Shown here piece by piece: positions 16,408 to 24,173 of a stretch of DNA of 64,000 nt; the first letter of the stretch is position 1, and each line of letters starts with the position of its first letter. A program made the translations under genes and the position numbers. Source of the stretch: Opitutaceae bacterium (lineage in GTDB: Bacteria > Verrucomicrobiota > Verrucomicrobiia > Opitutales > Opitutaceae); contig JAEUGY010000037.1 in NCBI GenBank assembly GCA_016794625.1, positions 62,001 through 126,000 on the forward strand. The letters are read 5' to 3'. The notes beneath the pieces were generated by a model. The model was not told the DNA's origin, searched no databases, and was given only the letters and a program-made list of their open reading frames with translations.

Positions 16408-17478
16408 ATGCCCAAGGTAATCACCGTCCAAGACCTCGAAACCCTGCTGCGCTCGGGCGCACCGGTGCCGGAAGATGCGCTGCTCACGCCGTCGGCGCGC
16501 GACCTCCTGCGCTCGCGGGCGTCCCTCCTGCCGCGGAACCCGGCGAAAGCGGCGGCCGCCGCCCCGGCGGCGCCGATCGTGCCGGACTTTGAATTCAAAT
16601 GGACCCCGGGCTCCGATCCGAAGTCCCCGGGCGACATCGAGGCCTTCTTCCGTTCGCCGGCGATCGAGGAACTCAAGCGCAGGATGTGCGACATCGGCCG
16701 CCGGATCTGGGAGAAGGACTACGTCGACGGCAACGGCGGCAACATCACCGTGCGCGTGGGTGACAACCTGGTGCTCTGCACGCCGACGCTGATTTCCAAG
16801 GGCTTCATGCGTCCGGAGGAGCTGTGCCTGATCGACCTCGACGGACGTCAGCTGGCCGGCACGCGCAAACGCACCAGCGAGGCGCTGACCCATTTGGGCA
16901 TCATGAAGCGCCAGCCCGCAGCCAAGGCCTGCGTGCACGCGCATCCGCCGCACGCGACTGCGTTTGCCGTCGCCGGGGTGCGTCCCCCCGCCTGCCTCAT
17001 TCCTGAAGCCGAGGTGTTTTTGGGCGAGATTGGCTATGCCCGGTATCAGACGCCCGGCACCACGGAGAATGCCGACGAAGTCGGCAAGGAGGGCGTCGAC
17101 CACCAGTGCGTCATCATGGAAAACCATGGTGTCATCGTCTGGGGCAAGGATGTCGAGGACGCCTACTGGAAGATGGAAAACGTGGATTCCTACTGCAAGA
17201 CGGTTTGGATCGCGTCCCAGCTGCGCGGGGGCCTGCACCAGATCAGCAACGACAAGGTGCGCGACTTGATCGCGCTGCGGAAGAAGCTCGGCATGCCCGA
17301 CAACCGCGACGGACTCAAGGAATGCGAGTTGTGCGACAACAGTGAATTTCAACCCGGAGTGGTCTGCCGCCCGCCGACCGCCGCGCCGGACTCTGGAGCG
17401 GCGCCCGATCCGCAGATCGAAGCCCTGGTGGCCCAGATCACCCAGCAGATCATGGCCAAGCTCAAGCCGGCCGGCTGA
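16408..17478 (+). CDS. Class II (zinc) sugar-phosphate aldolase of the BMC
   Basis: 356 residues. The catalytic core (about 85-300) is a fuculose/rhamnulose-type aldolase: GNGGNITVRVGD, LISKGFMRPEEL, zinc ligands His177/His179 in VHAHPPHATAF and His240 in MENHGVIVWG. It should cleave fuculose-1-phosphate (or rhamnulose-1-phosphate) to dihydroxyacetone phosphate and L-lactaldehyde. It has extensions at both ends: an N-terminal helix VQDLETLLRSG with an Ala-rich linker, and a C-terminal helix IEALVAQITQQIMAKL. Both look like encapsulation or assembly helices. It is much longer than E. coli FucA (215 residues) because of these tails. Confidence 0.9.
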   Translation: MPKVITVQDLETLLRSGAPVPEDALLTPSARDLLRSRASLLPRNPAKAAAAAPAAPIVPDFEFKWTPGSDPKSPGDIEAFFRSPAIEELKRRMCDIGRRIWEKDYVDGNGGNITVRVGDNLVLCTPTLISKGFMRPEELCLIDLDGRQLAGTRKRTSEALTHLGIMKRQPAAKACVHAHPPHATAFAVAGVRPPACLIPEAEVFLGEIGYARYQTPGTTENADEVGKEGVDHQCVIMENHGVIVWGKDVEDAYWKMENVDSYCKTVWIASQLRGGLHQISNDKVRDLIALRKKLGMPDNRDGLKECELCDNSEFQPGVVCRPPTAAPDSGAAPDPQIEALVAQITQQIMAKLKPAG

Positions 17479-17505
17479 CCCCGCGCGACTCAGGAGATTC
17501 GATCC

Positions 17506-18435
17506 ATGAAAGTCACCATCATCGGAGGAGGCGGACGTGTGGGCTCCAATGCCGCGTTCGCCCTGCAATGTGCCGGCATCGTGTCGGAGATCCAGATCCT
17601 GGACGCCAATGTCGATCTGGCGGAGGGCGAGGCCCTCGATCTGCTCCACGGTTCATCCTGCGTTGGAGGACAACGCATCTACGCCGGCGACTACGTGCGC
17701 GCGAAGGACAGCGACGTGGTGGTCATCACCGCCGGTCTGCGTCGCAAACCCGACGAGTCGCGGCTCGACCTCATCAACCGCAATGTCGCCCTGTTTTCGC
17801 AGATCCTCGCCGATCTGAAAAAGGTCGGCCTGCGCAGCGAAACTCATGTGTTCGTGGTCTCCAATCCGGTCGACATTCTCACCCAGCTCGCGGCGGAGCG
17901 GCTCGGCCTGCCTGCGGCGCAGGTGTACGGACTTGGCACCATGCTGGATACCGCGCGTTTCCGGTCCCTGATTGCGCGCGACCTCGCCCTGGCACCGACG
18001 CAGGTCGAGGCCCTCATTCTCGGTGAACATGGCGACACCATGGTTCCGATTTGGTCGTCCGCCGCCTACGCCGGGCTTCCTCTGGCCAAGGTCGCGGGCT
18101 GCACCCCGGCCTTTCAGACCCAGATCTTCGAGAAGACCAAAGGCAGCGGGGCCGAGGTCATTCGTCGCAAAGGCGGCGCGGGCTGGGCGGTCGGCCTGAC
18201 CATCGCCGAAGTCGTGCACGCGGTGGCGCTCGACCGCAAAACCGTCCTGCCCATCTCCAGCATGCAGCAAGGTGCCTATGGACTGAAGCATGTCGCCCTC
18301 AGCGTGCCCACGGTGGTGGGTCGCCGCGGCGTGCTCGGTCACCTCGACCTTGAGCTTTGGCCCAAGGAGTTGCAGGCGCTGCAGACCTCCGCCAAGGCGC
18401 TTCAAGACACCTACAAGAAGATTTCCGCCGCCTGA
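17506..18435 (+). CDS. Lactate/malate dehydrogenase-family enzyme of the BMC operon
   Basis: 309 residues. It has a Rossmann fold IGGGGRVGSNAAFAL, an NAD-type Asp33 in ILDAN, Arg86, Arg151 in LDTARFR and catalytic His175 in LGEHGDTMVP. The substrate-specificity position reads AGLRRKP, i.e. Arg80 where lactate dehydrogenases have Gln, which is malate-dehydrogenase-like. An LDH/MDH homologue is standard in PVC-type BMC loci and is thought to recycle NADH; the true substrate (lactate, malate or lactaldehyde) is unsettled. It is preceded by a good Shine-Dalgarno (CAGGAGA). No clear encapsulation helix is visible. It is the last gene of the tight BMC operon. Confidence 0.9.
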   Translation: MKVTIIGGGGRVGSNAAFALQCAGIVSEIQILDANVDLAEGEALDLLHGSSCVGGQRIYAGDYVRAKDSDVVVITAGLRRKPDESRLDLINRNVALFSQILADLKKVGLRSETHVFVVSNPVDILTQLAAERLGLPAAQVYGLGTMLDTARFRSLIARDLALAPTQVEALILGEHGDTMVPIWSSAAYAGLPLAKVAGCTPAFQTQIFEKTKGSGAEVIRRKGGAGWAVGLTIAEVVHAVALDRKTVLPISSMQQGAYGLKHVALSVPTVVGRRGVLGHLDLELWPKELQALQTSAKALQDTYKKISAA

Positions 18436-18694
18436 GCGGTGAACGAGGGGTGGGCTACTAGGAAATAAGTTGCTGTTAGTAATAACGATAGAAGATCTGT
18501 AGGGGGAGATTCGGCGACGATGGCACCCTCGATCCGGAGGTGCGTCCCGGCAGGGCTCCAGACCGGCCAATCTGACAGAAAGTGATCGAAATCTTCCAAT
18601 ATCTACCATTGGATGGTGTACGACGGCCGTTTGTTTGCCTGACCGCGCCTGGTGGATTTGCTGGGCGAGGGTGAGCAAGGGCCCCTTTTCCCAC

Positions 18695-20887
18695 ATGAAA
18701 TCGTATTCTTTCGTCAATTCCCTCTGGGACGACGCCCGCGCGGCGACGCTCGATCCGGTGGCGCGTCTCGTCTACCGGTCGAACCTGCTCGGCAGCGACC
18801 AGCGCATCACCAACACGGGAGGCGGCAATACCTCGTCCAAACTCACCGAGCGCGATCCGCTGACGGGCAAACCCGTGGAGGTTTTGTGGGTGAAGGGCTC
18901 GGGCGGAGACCTGCGCACCAGCACACGGGAGAACTTTTCGTCGCTTTACCAGGACAAGCTGGTCGGCCTGCAGCCCCTCTATGCCGCGCGCACGGATCGC
19001 GGCCTGAAGTCGCCGGCGGAGGATGAAATGGTGGCCATGTACACGCATGCCACCTTCAATCTGAATCCGCGCGCCTCATCGATTGACACGCCGCTGCACT
19101 CCTTTCTGCCCGGCAAGTTTGTCGATCACATGCACCCCAATGCGATCATCGCGATCGCAGCCTCGGCGCGGTGCGAGGAGCTGACGAAGGAGATCTTCGG
19201 TGGTGCAATGGCCTATGTGCCGTGGATGCGGCCGGGCTTCGAGCTCGGGCTCGCCATGCAGGAAATCTCGCGCCGGCAGCCGGACGTCCGCGCCATCATG
19301 ATGGGTCAGCATGGCTTCATTTCCTGGGCGGATGACGAAAAGGCCTGTTACACGCTGACGCTCGATCTGATCGAACAGGCGGCGGCGTATATCGAGAAGC
19401 ACTACGAGGCGAAGGGCGGCCATGCCACCGCGTTCGGCGGGGCCCGCTATCTCACGCTGCCGGAGGAGCAGCGTAATGCCACCCTCTCGGCCATCCTGCC
19501 GTGGCTGCGCGGCCAGGTCTCCCGCGAGAAGCGGTTCATCGGCACCGTGCACGCCGACGAGTCCATCCTGCGTTTCGTCAATTCAAAGGATGCCGCCCGC
19601 CTGGCGGAACTGGGGACCTCATGTCCCGACCATTTCCTGCGCACCAAGATCAAGCCGCTTTACGTGGACTGGAATCCGCAGACCGACGACCTCGCGGCCC
19701 TGAAGGGCAAGCTGGCGAACGGCCTGGTGCAGTATCGCAAGGATTACGCCGCCTATTACGCGAAGTGCCGTCATGCGAATTCGCCGGCGATGCGCGATCC
19801 CAATCCGACGGTGGTGCTGATCCCGGGCCTGGGCATGATCGCCTGGGGCAAGGACAAGTCCGAGTCGCGTGTCACCGCGGAATTCTACGCCTGCGCGGTG
19901 GAGGTCATGCGCGGGGCGGAGGCCATCGACCGTTACATCGCGCTGCCGTTGCAGGAGGCGTTCGACATCGAATACTGGCTGCTGGAGGAGGCGAAACTGA
20001 AGCGTATGCCGGCGGAAAAGGAGCTCGCCCGCCAGGTGGTGGTCGTGATCGGGGCTGGTTCAGGCATTGGCAAGGAGACGGCCCACCGGATGTCGCGCGA
20101 AGGTGCGCAGGTGGTGTGCGTCGACTTGAATGAGGCCGCCGCCCAGGCCACGGCCAAGGAAATCACCGACAAGCTCGGCGTGGGCATTGGCGTGTCCGGC
20201 ACCGGCATCTCCCGGTGTGGTCCGGCCGTTGGCTTGGCCGCGAATATCACGGACCGGGCCAGCCTGCGCCGCATGTTCGACCAGGTGGCTCTGGCCTACG
20301 GCGGGTTCGATTCGATCTGCGTCACCGCCGGGATCTTCGTCCCGACGGACACCACCGGTCACATTCCGGACGACAAGTGGGCGCTGACGTTCGGCATCAA
20401 TGTCACGGGCAGCTACCTGGTGGGCGATGAGGCGGCGAAAACGTGGAAGGAGCAGGGCCTGACCGGCAGCCTCGTGCTGACGACCTCCGCCAATGCGGTC
20501 GTGGCCAAAAAGGGCTCGGTGGCGTACGACACGTCGAAGGCTGCGGCGAACCATCTCGTGCGTGAGCTGGCGATGGAGCTCTCGCCGCTTGTGCGCGTCA
20601 ATGGCGTGGCTCCCGCCACCGTCGTGCACGGTTCGGCCATGTTCCCGCGGGAGCGAGTCATTGGCTCGCTGGCCAAGTACCACATCCCGTTCACCGAGGA
20701 CGAGGCGACCGACAGCCTCGTGCGCAAGCTCGCGCAATTCTACGCGGATCGGACGCTGACCAAGGCGCCGATCACCCCGGCCGACCAGGCCGAGGCTTAC
20801 TTCCTCCTGGTCAGCACGCGTCTTTCCAAGACGACCGGTCAGGTCATCACGGTCGACGGCGGCCTGCACGAGGCGTTCCTGCGCTGA
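18695..20887 (+). CDS. Bifunctional rhamnulose-1-phosphate aldolase/short-chain dehydrogenase
   Basis: 730 residues; the start MKSYSFVNSLWDD was chosen over a longer frame lacking similarity. The N-terminal half (about 1-430) is a class II aldolase with GGGNTSSKL and zinc ligands His145/His147 in DHMHPNAI, plus GQHGFISW. The C-terminal half (about 445-730) is an SDR: VIGAGSGIGKE and Tyr611/Lys615 in YDTSK. This matches the RhaD/RhaEW fusion that splits L-rhamnulose-1-phosphate and oxidises L-lactaldehyde to L-lactate. It lies 260 bp after the BMC operon, so the locus has two ways of making and consuming lactaldehyde. No encapsulation-like tail was seen. Confidence 0.92.
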   Translation: MKSYSFVNSLWDDARAATLDPVARLVYRSNLLGSDQRITNTGGGNTSSKLTERDPLTGKPVEVLWVKGSGGDLRTSTRENFSSLYQDKLVGLQPLYAARTDRGLKSPAEDEMVAMYTHATFNLNPRASSIDTPLHSFLPGKFVDHMHPNAIIAIAASARCEELTKEIFGGAMAYVPWMRPGFELGLAMQEISRRQPDVRAIMMGQHGFISWADDEKACYTLTLDLIEQAAAYIEKHYEAKGGHATAFGGARYLTLPEEQRNATLSAILPWLRGQVSREKRFIGTVHADESILRFVNSKDAARLAELGTSCPDHFLRTKIKPLYVDWNPQTDDLAALKGKLANGLVQYRKDYAAYYAKCRHANSPAMRDPNPTVVLIPGLGMIAWGKDKSESRVTAEFYACAVEVMRGAEAIDRYIALPLQEAFDIEYWLLEEAKLKRMPAEKELARQVVVVIGAGSGIGKETAHRMSREGAQVVCVDLNEAAAQATAKEITDKLGVGIGVSGTGISRCGPAVGLAANITDRASLRRMFDQVALAYGGFDSICVTAGIFVPTDTTGHIPDDKWALTFGINVTGSYLVGDEAAKTWKEQGLTGSLVLTTSANAVVAKKGSVAYDTSKAAANHLVRELAMELSPLVRVNGVAPATVVHGSAMFPRERVIGSLAKYHIPFTEDEATDSLVRKLAQFYADRTLTKAPITPADQAEAYFLLVSTRLSKTTGQVITVDGGLHEAFLR

Positions 20888-20911
20888 GCGAGTCAGGGTG
20901 ATATGGACGGA

Positions 20912-20940
20912 TCAACCGGGATCGTTTCGATCCCGGTTGA
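20912..20940 (+). terminator. Strong hairpin after the aldolase/dehydrogenase fusion
   Basis: A 13-bp perfect stem (TCAACCGGGATCG / CGATCCCGGTTGA) with a TTT loop, beginning 25 bp after the stop codon. The following DNA (GATTTGAAATTTG) is AT-rich but not a clean T-run. It probably ends transcription of the rhamnulose aldolase gene. Confidence 0.65.
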
Positions 20941-20976
20941 GATTTGAAATTTGAGATTTGAGATTTGAAATTTGAA
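20938..20976. repeat. AATTTGAGATTTGA-type AT-rich repeat, copy 1
   Basis: Alternating GAAATTTGA and GAGATTTGA units over about 39 bp. On the minus strand one frame reads SQISNLKSQISNL. The same unit recurs at 21536-21564 and 21872-21917, within 1 kb. It is an AT-rich island in a GC-rich region. Confidence 0.85.
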
Positions 20977-20994
20977 CCATGCGGGGGGGTGGGT

Positions 20995-21311
20995 TCAGCC
21001 TGGTGTTTGGAAAGTGACGACTTGGGATGATGGATCGCGGACCAGGTCGCCGAGCAGGAGGTCTGCGATGGCTTCCTCGTGCACGGCGCGGCTCGCGAGA
21101 ATCATCTTTCGAGCCAGTTCCTGTGTCGGCGGACCAGGGTGAAGGTGGTGGCGGTGTCCCCGTCGGGCGTGAGCAGCGGACGCTGAAACAGAATCCAGCG
21201 GTTCGGAGTACCTCGGCCACGAGTGGCTCGGCTGACTCGCGCAGACGCGCCAGGCAGGCCCGGTGGCTTTTGGAACGGTGCGCCGGAGTCGGGTGGAATT
21301 CCGAGATATGA
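20995..21311 (-). pseudogene. Possible eroded reading frame
   Basis: Protein-like stretches occur in different minus-strand frames here: LARLRESAEPLVAEVLRTA, then WILFQRPLLTPDGDTATTF in another frame, then LARKMILASRAVHEEAIADL ending in a stop just before the repeat. A frameshifted gene would give this pattern. I cannot name a family. It may simply be non-coding DNA with chance open frames. Confidence 0.3.
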
Positions 21312-21315
21312 GCGT

Positions 21316-21846
21316 TCAAATGTGAGGTGTGGCGGGCTCGATCTTGCGCGCCGGATGGCCGGGCGGCAGGTGCTGCGCAAGGAGCTGCTGGAAGGCGACC
21401 GCACCCTGTTCGCGGGCCTTGCGCTTCTGGAAATCGGAACGCGTTTGGTCATTGAGGTGTCGTTGACCGGCGATATCCGAATTTTGGAGCGAATCCGCCC
21501 AGGCGCGAAGTTGACGGGAGCAGCTCTCGGCAACGGATTTCAAATTCGAAATTTGAGATTTGAATGCCTGCAGAGCGGGCCGACGCTCGAAGAAGCACAG
21601 CATGGAGCGGACTTCGCCCGCGGAACCACGTGCGATATAGAGGAAAGCGAGAAGTTCGTTGGTGGTGCCTCGCTCGAATCCCTCAGCGATGTTGTTCGAG
21701 ACCGAGAGGGAAGCGCGATCCAGTTGGTCACGCTTGGACCAGGTGATTTGTTTTTTGGCGGCCTCGACAAAATCCTCACAACTTTCCGCGAGTCGTATCG
21801 CCTCCCGCCAGACCGGCAGGTCCTCGAAGCGCTGGAAGGTGGACAT
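21316..21846 (-). CDS. Four-helix-bundle protein (S23/IVP family) with repeat insertion
   Basis: 176 residues. The start MSTFQRFEDLPVWREAIRLAE and the LSVSNNIAEGFERG segment are diagnostic of the four-helix-bundle family (TIGR02436), first known from 23S rRNA intervening sequences. Between the third helix (FLYIARGSAGEVRSML) and the last one (CSRQLRAWADSLQNS) lies FKSQISNLKS, encoded by the AT-rich repeat that also flanks the gene. The C-terminal tail RKAREQGAVAFQQLL is charged and longer than in the basic family (about 120 residues). The role of the chromosomal members is unknown. No rRNA is nearby. Confidence 0.85.
   Translation of the reverse strand: MSTFQRFEDLPVWREAIRLAESCEDFVEAAKKQITWSKRDQLDRASLSVSNNIAEGFERGTTNELLAFLYIARGSAGEVRSMLCFFERRPALQAFKSQISNLKSVAESCSRQLRAWADSLQNSDIAGQRHLNDQTRSDFQKRKAREQGAVAFQQLLAQHLPPGHPARKIEPATPHI
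21536..21564. repeat. AT-rich repeat copy 2, inside the four-helix-bundle gene
   Basis: The unit TTTGAGATTTGAA is in frame within the coding sequence and encodes FKSQISNLK. It falls at the predicted loop between helices 3 and 4, where an insertion would be tolerated. Confidence 0.8.
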
Positions 21847-21871
21847 GGTTAACTGGGGGGTTGGGGGGGCT

Positions 21872-21917
21872 GTAATCTGAAATTTGAGATCTGAAATTTG
21901 AAATTTGAGATCGGAGA
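21872..21917. repeat. AT-rich repeat copy 3, upstream of the four-helix-bundle gene
   Basis: CTGAAATTTGAGAT units over about 46 bp, starting 26 bp before the ATG of the minus-strand four-helix-bundle gene. It is the longest of the three copies. It may contribute an AT-rich promoter, or only mark an insertion. Confidence 0.8.
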
Positions 21918-22110
21918 TTGGCCGGATGCCGTGGCGGACATCTTGACTGGAGCAATCATGGCATAAGCGGGGGCCCTTTCAATAAAATTATCGCATTTAT
22001 GATGCAATAAGCGTCACGATTCTTGCATTTTTCTTAGCGCCCGCGCGTCGCACGACGCGGATGTGCTGATCGTTGGAAGGCCGTTTGAATGTCAGCAACG
22101 TCGATGACGG
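21918..22110. other. Intergenic AT-rich stretch without a gene
   Basis: Between the repeat and the TPR gene terminator. It includes ATAAAATTATCGCATTTATG and a TTGCATTTTT run near 22022, which look promoter-like for the minus-strand four-helix-bundle gene, but no clear -35/-10 pair with correct spacing was found. Confidence 0.3.
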
Positions 22111-22143
22111 AAAAGGAAGGGCTCGCGTCGCTGTCGCGAGCCC
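22111..22143 (-). terminator. Intrinsic terminator of the lipid/TPR operon
   Basis: A 9-bp stem (GGGCTCGCG / CGCGAGCCC) with a 7-nt loop lies 12 bp after the TPR stop codon. Reading along the minus strand it is followed by TTCCTTTTCC, a T-rich tract. Confidence 0.7.
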
Positions 22144-22154
22144 CCGGGGCCTGC

Positions 22155-22982
22155 CTACAGCCTGGCCAGGGCCTCCTGCGCCCGGCGTTTGGCCGGGGCG
22201 TCGTGGATCTCCTGATCGGGCAGGGTGAGGCAGCGACTGAACTCGGCGCGCGCCTCGGCCAGTCGTCCGGCGGCTTGGTATGCGAAGCCGAGCTCGACCC
22301 GGTGACCCACGGCGGCGGGGGCGATCTCGACGGCGCGTTCGAGGTGACGGATGGCGTCCTGCACGGAGGCGGGCGGAAGCCCCCCAAAAAACATGCGCAC
22401 CAACAGGCGTTTGGTGCCGCCGAGTTCCGCCACCTCGTAGTGCCAGCGCCCCAACACGTGGTGCGCCCAGTCATAGTCCGGATTGAGCGCGAGCGCCTCC
22501 TCGGCGTACTTCTTGATCAGACGCGCATTTTGCACCTTGGCCTCAACTCCCCCGTAGAGCCCGAGCTTGCCGTAGCAGATGGCGAGGGAGAGGACGTTGA
22601 CCGGGTTCTTCGGCTCAAGCTCGTAGGCCCGCCGGGCAAAAACGAGAGCCGATTCCGCCAGACGACGCTTTTCCTCGGGGTCGGTCGTGAGCGTGGTGGC
22701 GTCTGAATACTGCCGGGAAATGCGTTGCAGGATGAACGGATCGTTGGGGCGGAGCTCGTCGGCCGCCTGGAACCGGAGCAGGGCCTGTTTGGGTTCAAAC
22801 CGCGACTCGGCGGTGAGACCCTGCTGCACAAGTTCATCCGCGCTCGGGCTCGGCATGGCCCGGCCCGTCGTCAAGGCGAACGCGAACCCCAGCGCCGCCC
22901 CCAACCACCCGCGCCAGGCCACGAGGCGCGGCGAGTGAGGCTCCGAGGCAGGTGACTGGCGGTGCGTTACCCGGGAGGTCAT
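22155..22982 (-). CDS. Exported TPR-repeat protein
   Basis: 275 residues. A signal-like hydrophobic stretch (WLGAALGFAFALTTGRAM, about residues 28-45) precedes helical repeats with the TPR pattern: LLRFQAADELRPNDPFILQRI, ARRAYELEPKNPVNVLSLA, YAEEALALNPDYDWAHHVLG, HLERAVEIAPAAVGHRVELG and a last unit ending in LARL. The arrangement resembles periplasmic regulator-of-microtubule-dynamics-like TPR proteins. It is the last gene of the minus-strand lipid modification group, 57 bp after the second methyltransferase gene, and may act in its envelope context. No enzyme domain is present. Confidence 0.8.
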   Translation of the reverse strand: MTSRVTHRQSPASEPHSPRLVAWRGWLGAALGFAFALTTGRAMPSPSADELVQQGLTAESRFEPKQALLRFQAADELRPNDPFILQRISRQYSDATTLTTDPEEKRRLAESALVFARRAYELEPKNPVNVLSLAICYGKLGLYGGVEAKVQNARLIKKYAEEALALNPDYDWAHHVLGRWHYEVAELGGTKRLLVRMFFGGLPPASVQDAIRHLERAVEIAPAAVGHRVELGFAYQAAGRLAEARAEFSRCLTLPDQEIHDAPAKRRAQEALARL

Positions 22983-23039
22983 GTAGTCTGTACGCTTCAG
23001 ACCGACCCTTGGATGTCGAGGGGGATCGGAGGGCCGGCC

Positions 23040-24056
23040 TCAGGTAGCCTTCGATTGGAAGAGGTAGTGGCTGACGAGCCACTCCTCCCCCCGGCGGTAG
23101 CCCCACAATTCGGCGCAGGCCATGTAGAAGACGCGCCAGTACACCCACCACTTGGTCGCGGCGTCCGGGCCGTAGGTCGAGGCGAAGAGCGGGAGTATCT
23201 TTTCGCGGTTGCGGTCCATCGCCTGCAGCCAGTGTTCGGCGGTCTGCTGGTAATGGCGCCCGTTGACCTTCCAGTCCTGCAGCAGGGTGAGGTCGTCCTG
23301 GAAGGCGGCCAGCAGGTCGTGCGCGGGCATCTGTCCGCCGGTGAAGAAGTAACGGGACATCCAGTCCGTCTGGTCGCGGGCCACGAAATGATAGCTGAAT
23401 CGATGATGCGTGAAGATGTGCACGAAGAGGAGCCCGCCCGGCTTGAGCCAGCGCGCGATGTTCTTCAGCAGGCGCTCGTAGTTTTTCATGTGTTCGAACA
23501 TTTCCACCGAGACCACCCGGTCGAACTGACCGGGTGCGATGTCGAACTCGTTCATGTCGGCCGTCAGGATGCGCAGGTTGGTGAAGCCCCGCCGGCGCGC
23601 CTCGCCATCGATGTACTCCTTTTGCGTCCGTGAGTTGGAGACCCCGGTGATGCGGGAGCCCGGGAACTTCTCCGCGAGGTAAAGGGAGAGCGAGCCCCAG
23701 CCGCAGCCGAGTTCAAGCACGGACTGCCCGTCTTTGAGCCGGGCCCTCTCCACATACAGGGCGAGCATGTGCTCCTCCGCCTCGTCGAGCGTCTCGTGTC
23801 CCTGCGGGTAGAGGCAGCCCGAGTACTTCAATCTCCGGCCGAGACAGGCCTGGTAGAACGAGGTCGGGACCTCATAGTGCTGCGTATTGGCATCGGCCGT
23901 GTTTTCGGCGATCGGCCGCCGACGCAGATCCGCCACGTAACGATCGCGATCATACACCGCGTTCTCGTCGCGGATCCGGCGGGCCAGCAGGCGCCGGATG
24001 CCGATGCGAATCAGCCAGTCAGGCAGAAGGTTCTTCTCAAGCAACGTGTCGATCAT
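23040..24056 (-). CDS. SAM-dependent methyltransferase, cyclopropane-fatty-acid-synthase family (short form)
   Basis: 338 residues. The SAM-binding motif VLELGCGWGSLSLYLAEKF is at about 113-131 and the post-motif acidic residue lies in RILTADMNEF. The substrate region has NTQHYEVPTSFYQACLG and YSGCLYP, matching the short plant/animal-type relatives of CFA synthase rather than the bacterial full-length enzyme. Its likely target is an unsaturated acyl chain in phospholipid or a related small molecule. It lies about 120 bp downstream of the DUF1295 gene in a six-gene lipid group that also holds a full-length CFA synthase, so the two may act on different substrates or in sequence. Confidence 0.85.
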   Translation of the reverse strand: MIDTLLEKNLLPDWLIRIGIRRLLARRIRDENAVYDRDRYVADLRRRPIAENTADANTQHYEVPTSFYQACLGRRLKYSGCLYPQGHETLDEAEEHMLALYVERARLKDGQSVLELGCGWGSLSLYLAEKFPGSRITGVSNSRTQKEYIDGEARRRGFTNLRILTADMNEFDIAPGQFDRVVSVEMFEHMKNYERLLKNIARWLKPGGLLFVHIFTHHRFSYHFVARDQTDWMSRYFFTGGQMPAHDLLAAFQDDLTLLQDWKVNGRHYQQTAEHWLQAMDRNREKILPLFASTYGPDAATKWWVYWRVFYMACAELWGYRRGEEWLVSHYLFQSKAT

Positions 24057-24078
24057 GGAAGAGCCGCGCGGTGCGCGG

Positions 24079-24112
24079 AATGACGAATGACGAATGACCT
24101 AGGACGAATGAA
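24079..24112. repeat. Short AATGACG direct repeats
   Basis: Three to four imperfect GACGAATGA units lie between the DUF1295 and methyltransferase genes. They resemble short intergenic repeats scattered in verrucomicrobial genomes; no function is evident. Confidence 0.45.
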
Positions 24113-24173
24113 AGTTGGGGGCGGGAGGTACGAGGGGAGAAGTACTTTCCCTTATCGGCCCTCCATTTTGCGA

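Noticed and set aside
18436..18694. Extra BMC gene between the dehydrogenase and the aldolase/dehydrogenase fusion
   Set aside because: The 260-bp gap has only short frames, none resembling shell proteins or small BMC components.
20912..21319. Single intact gene on the minus strand in this stretch
   Set aside because: The frame runs into the AT-rich repeat and the protein-like segments fall in different frames, so a decayed gene or chance is more likely.
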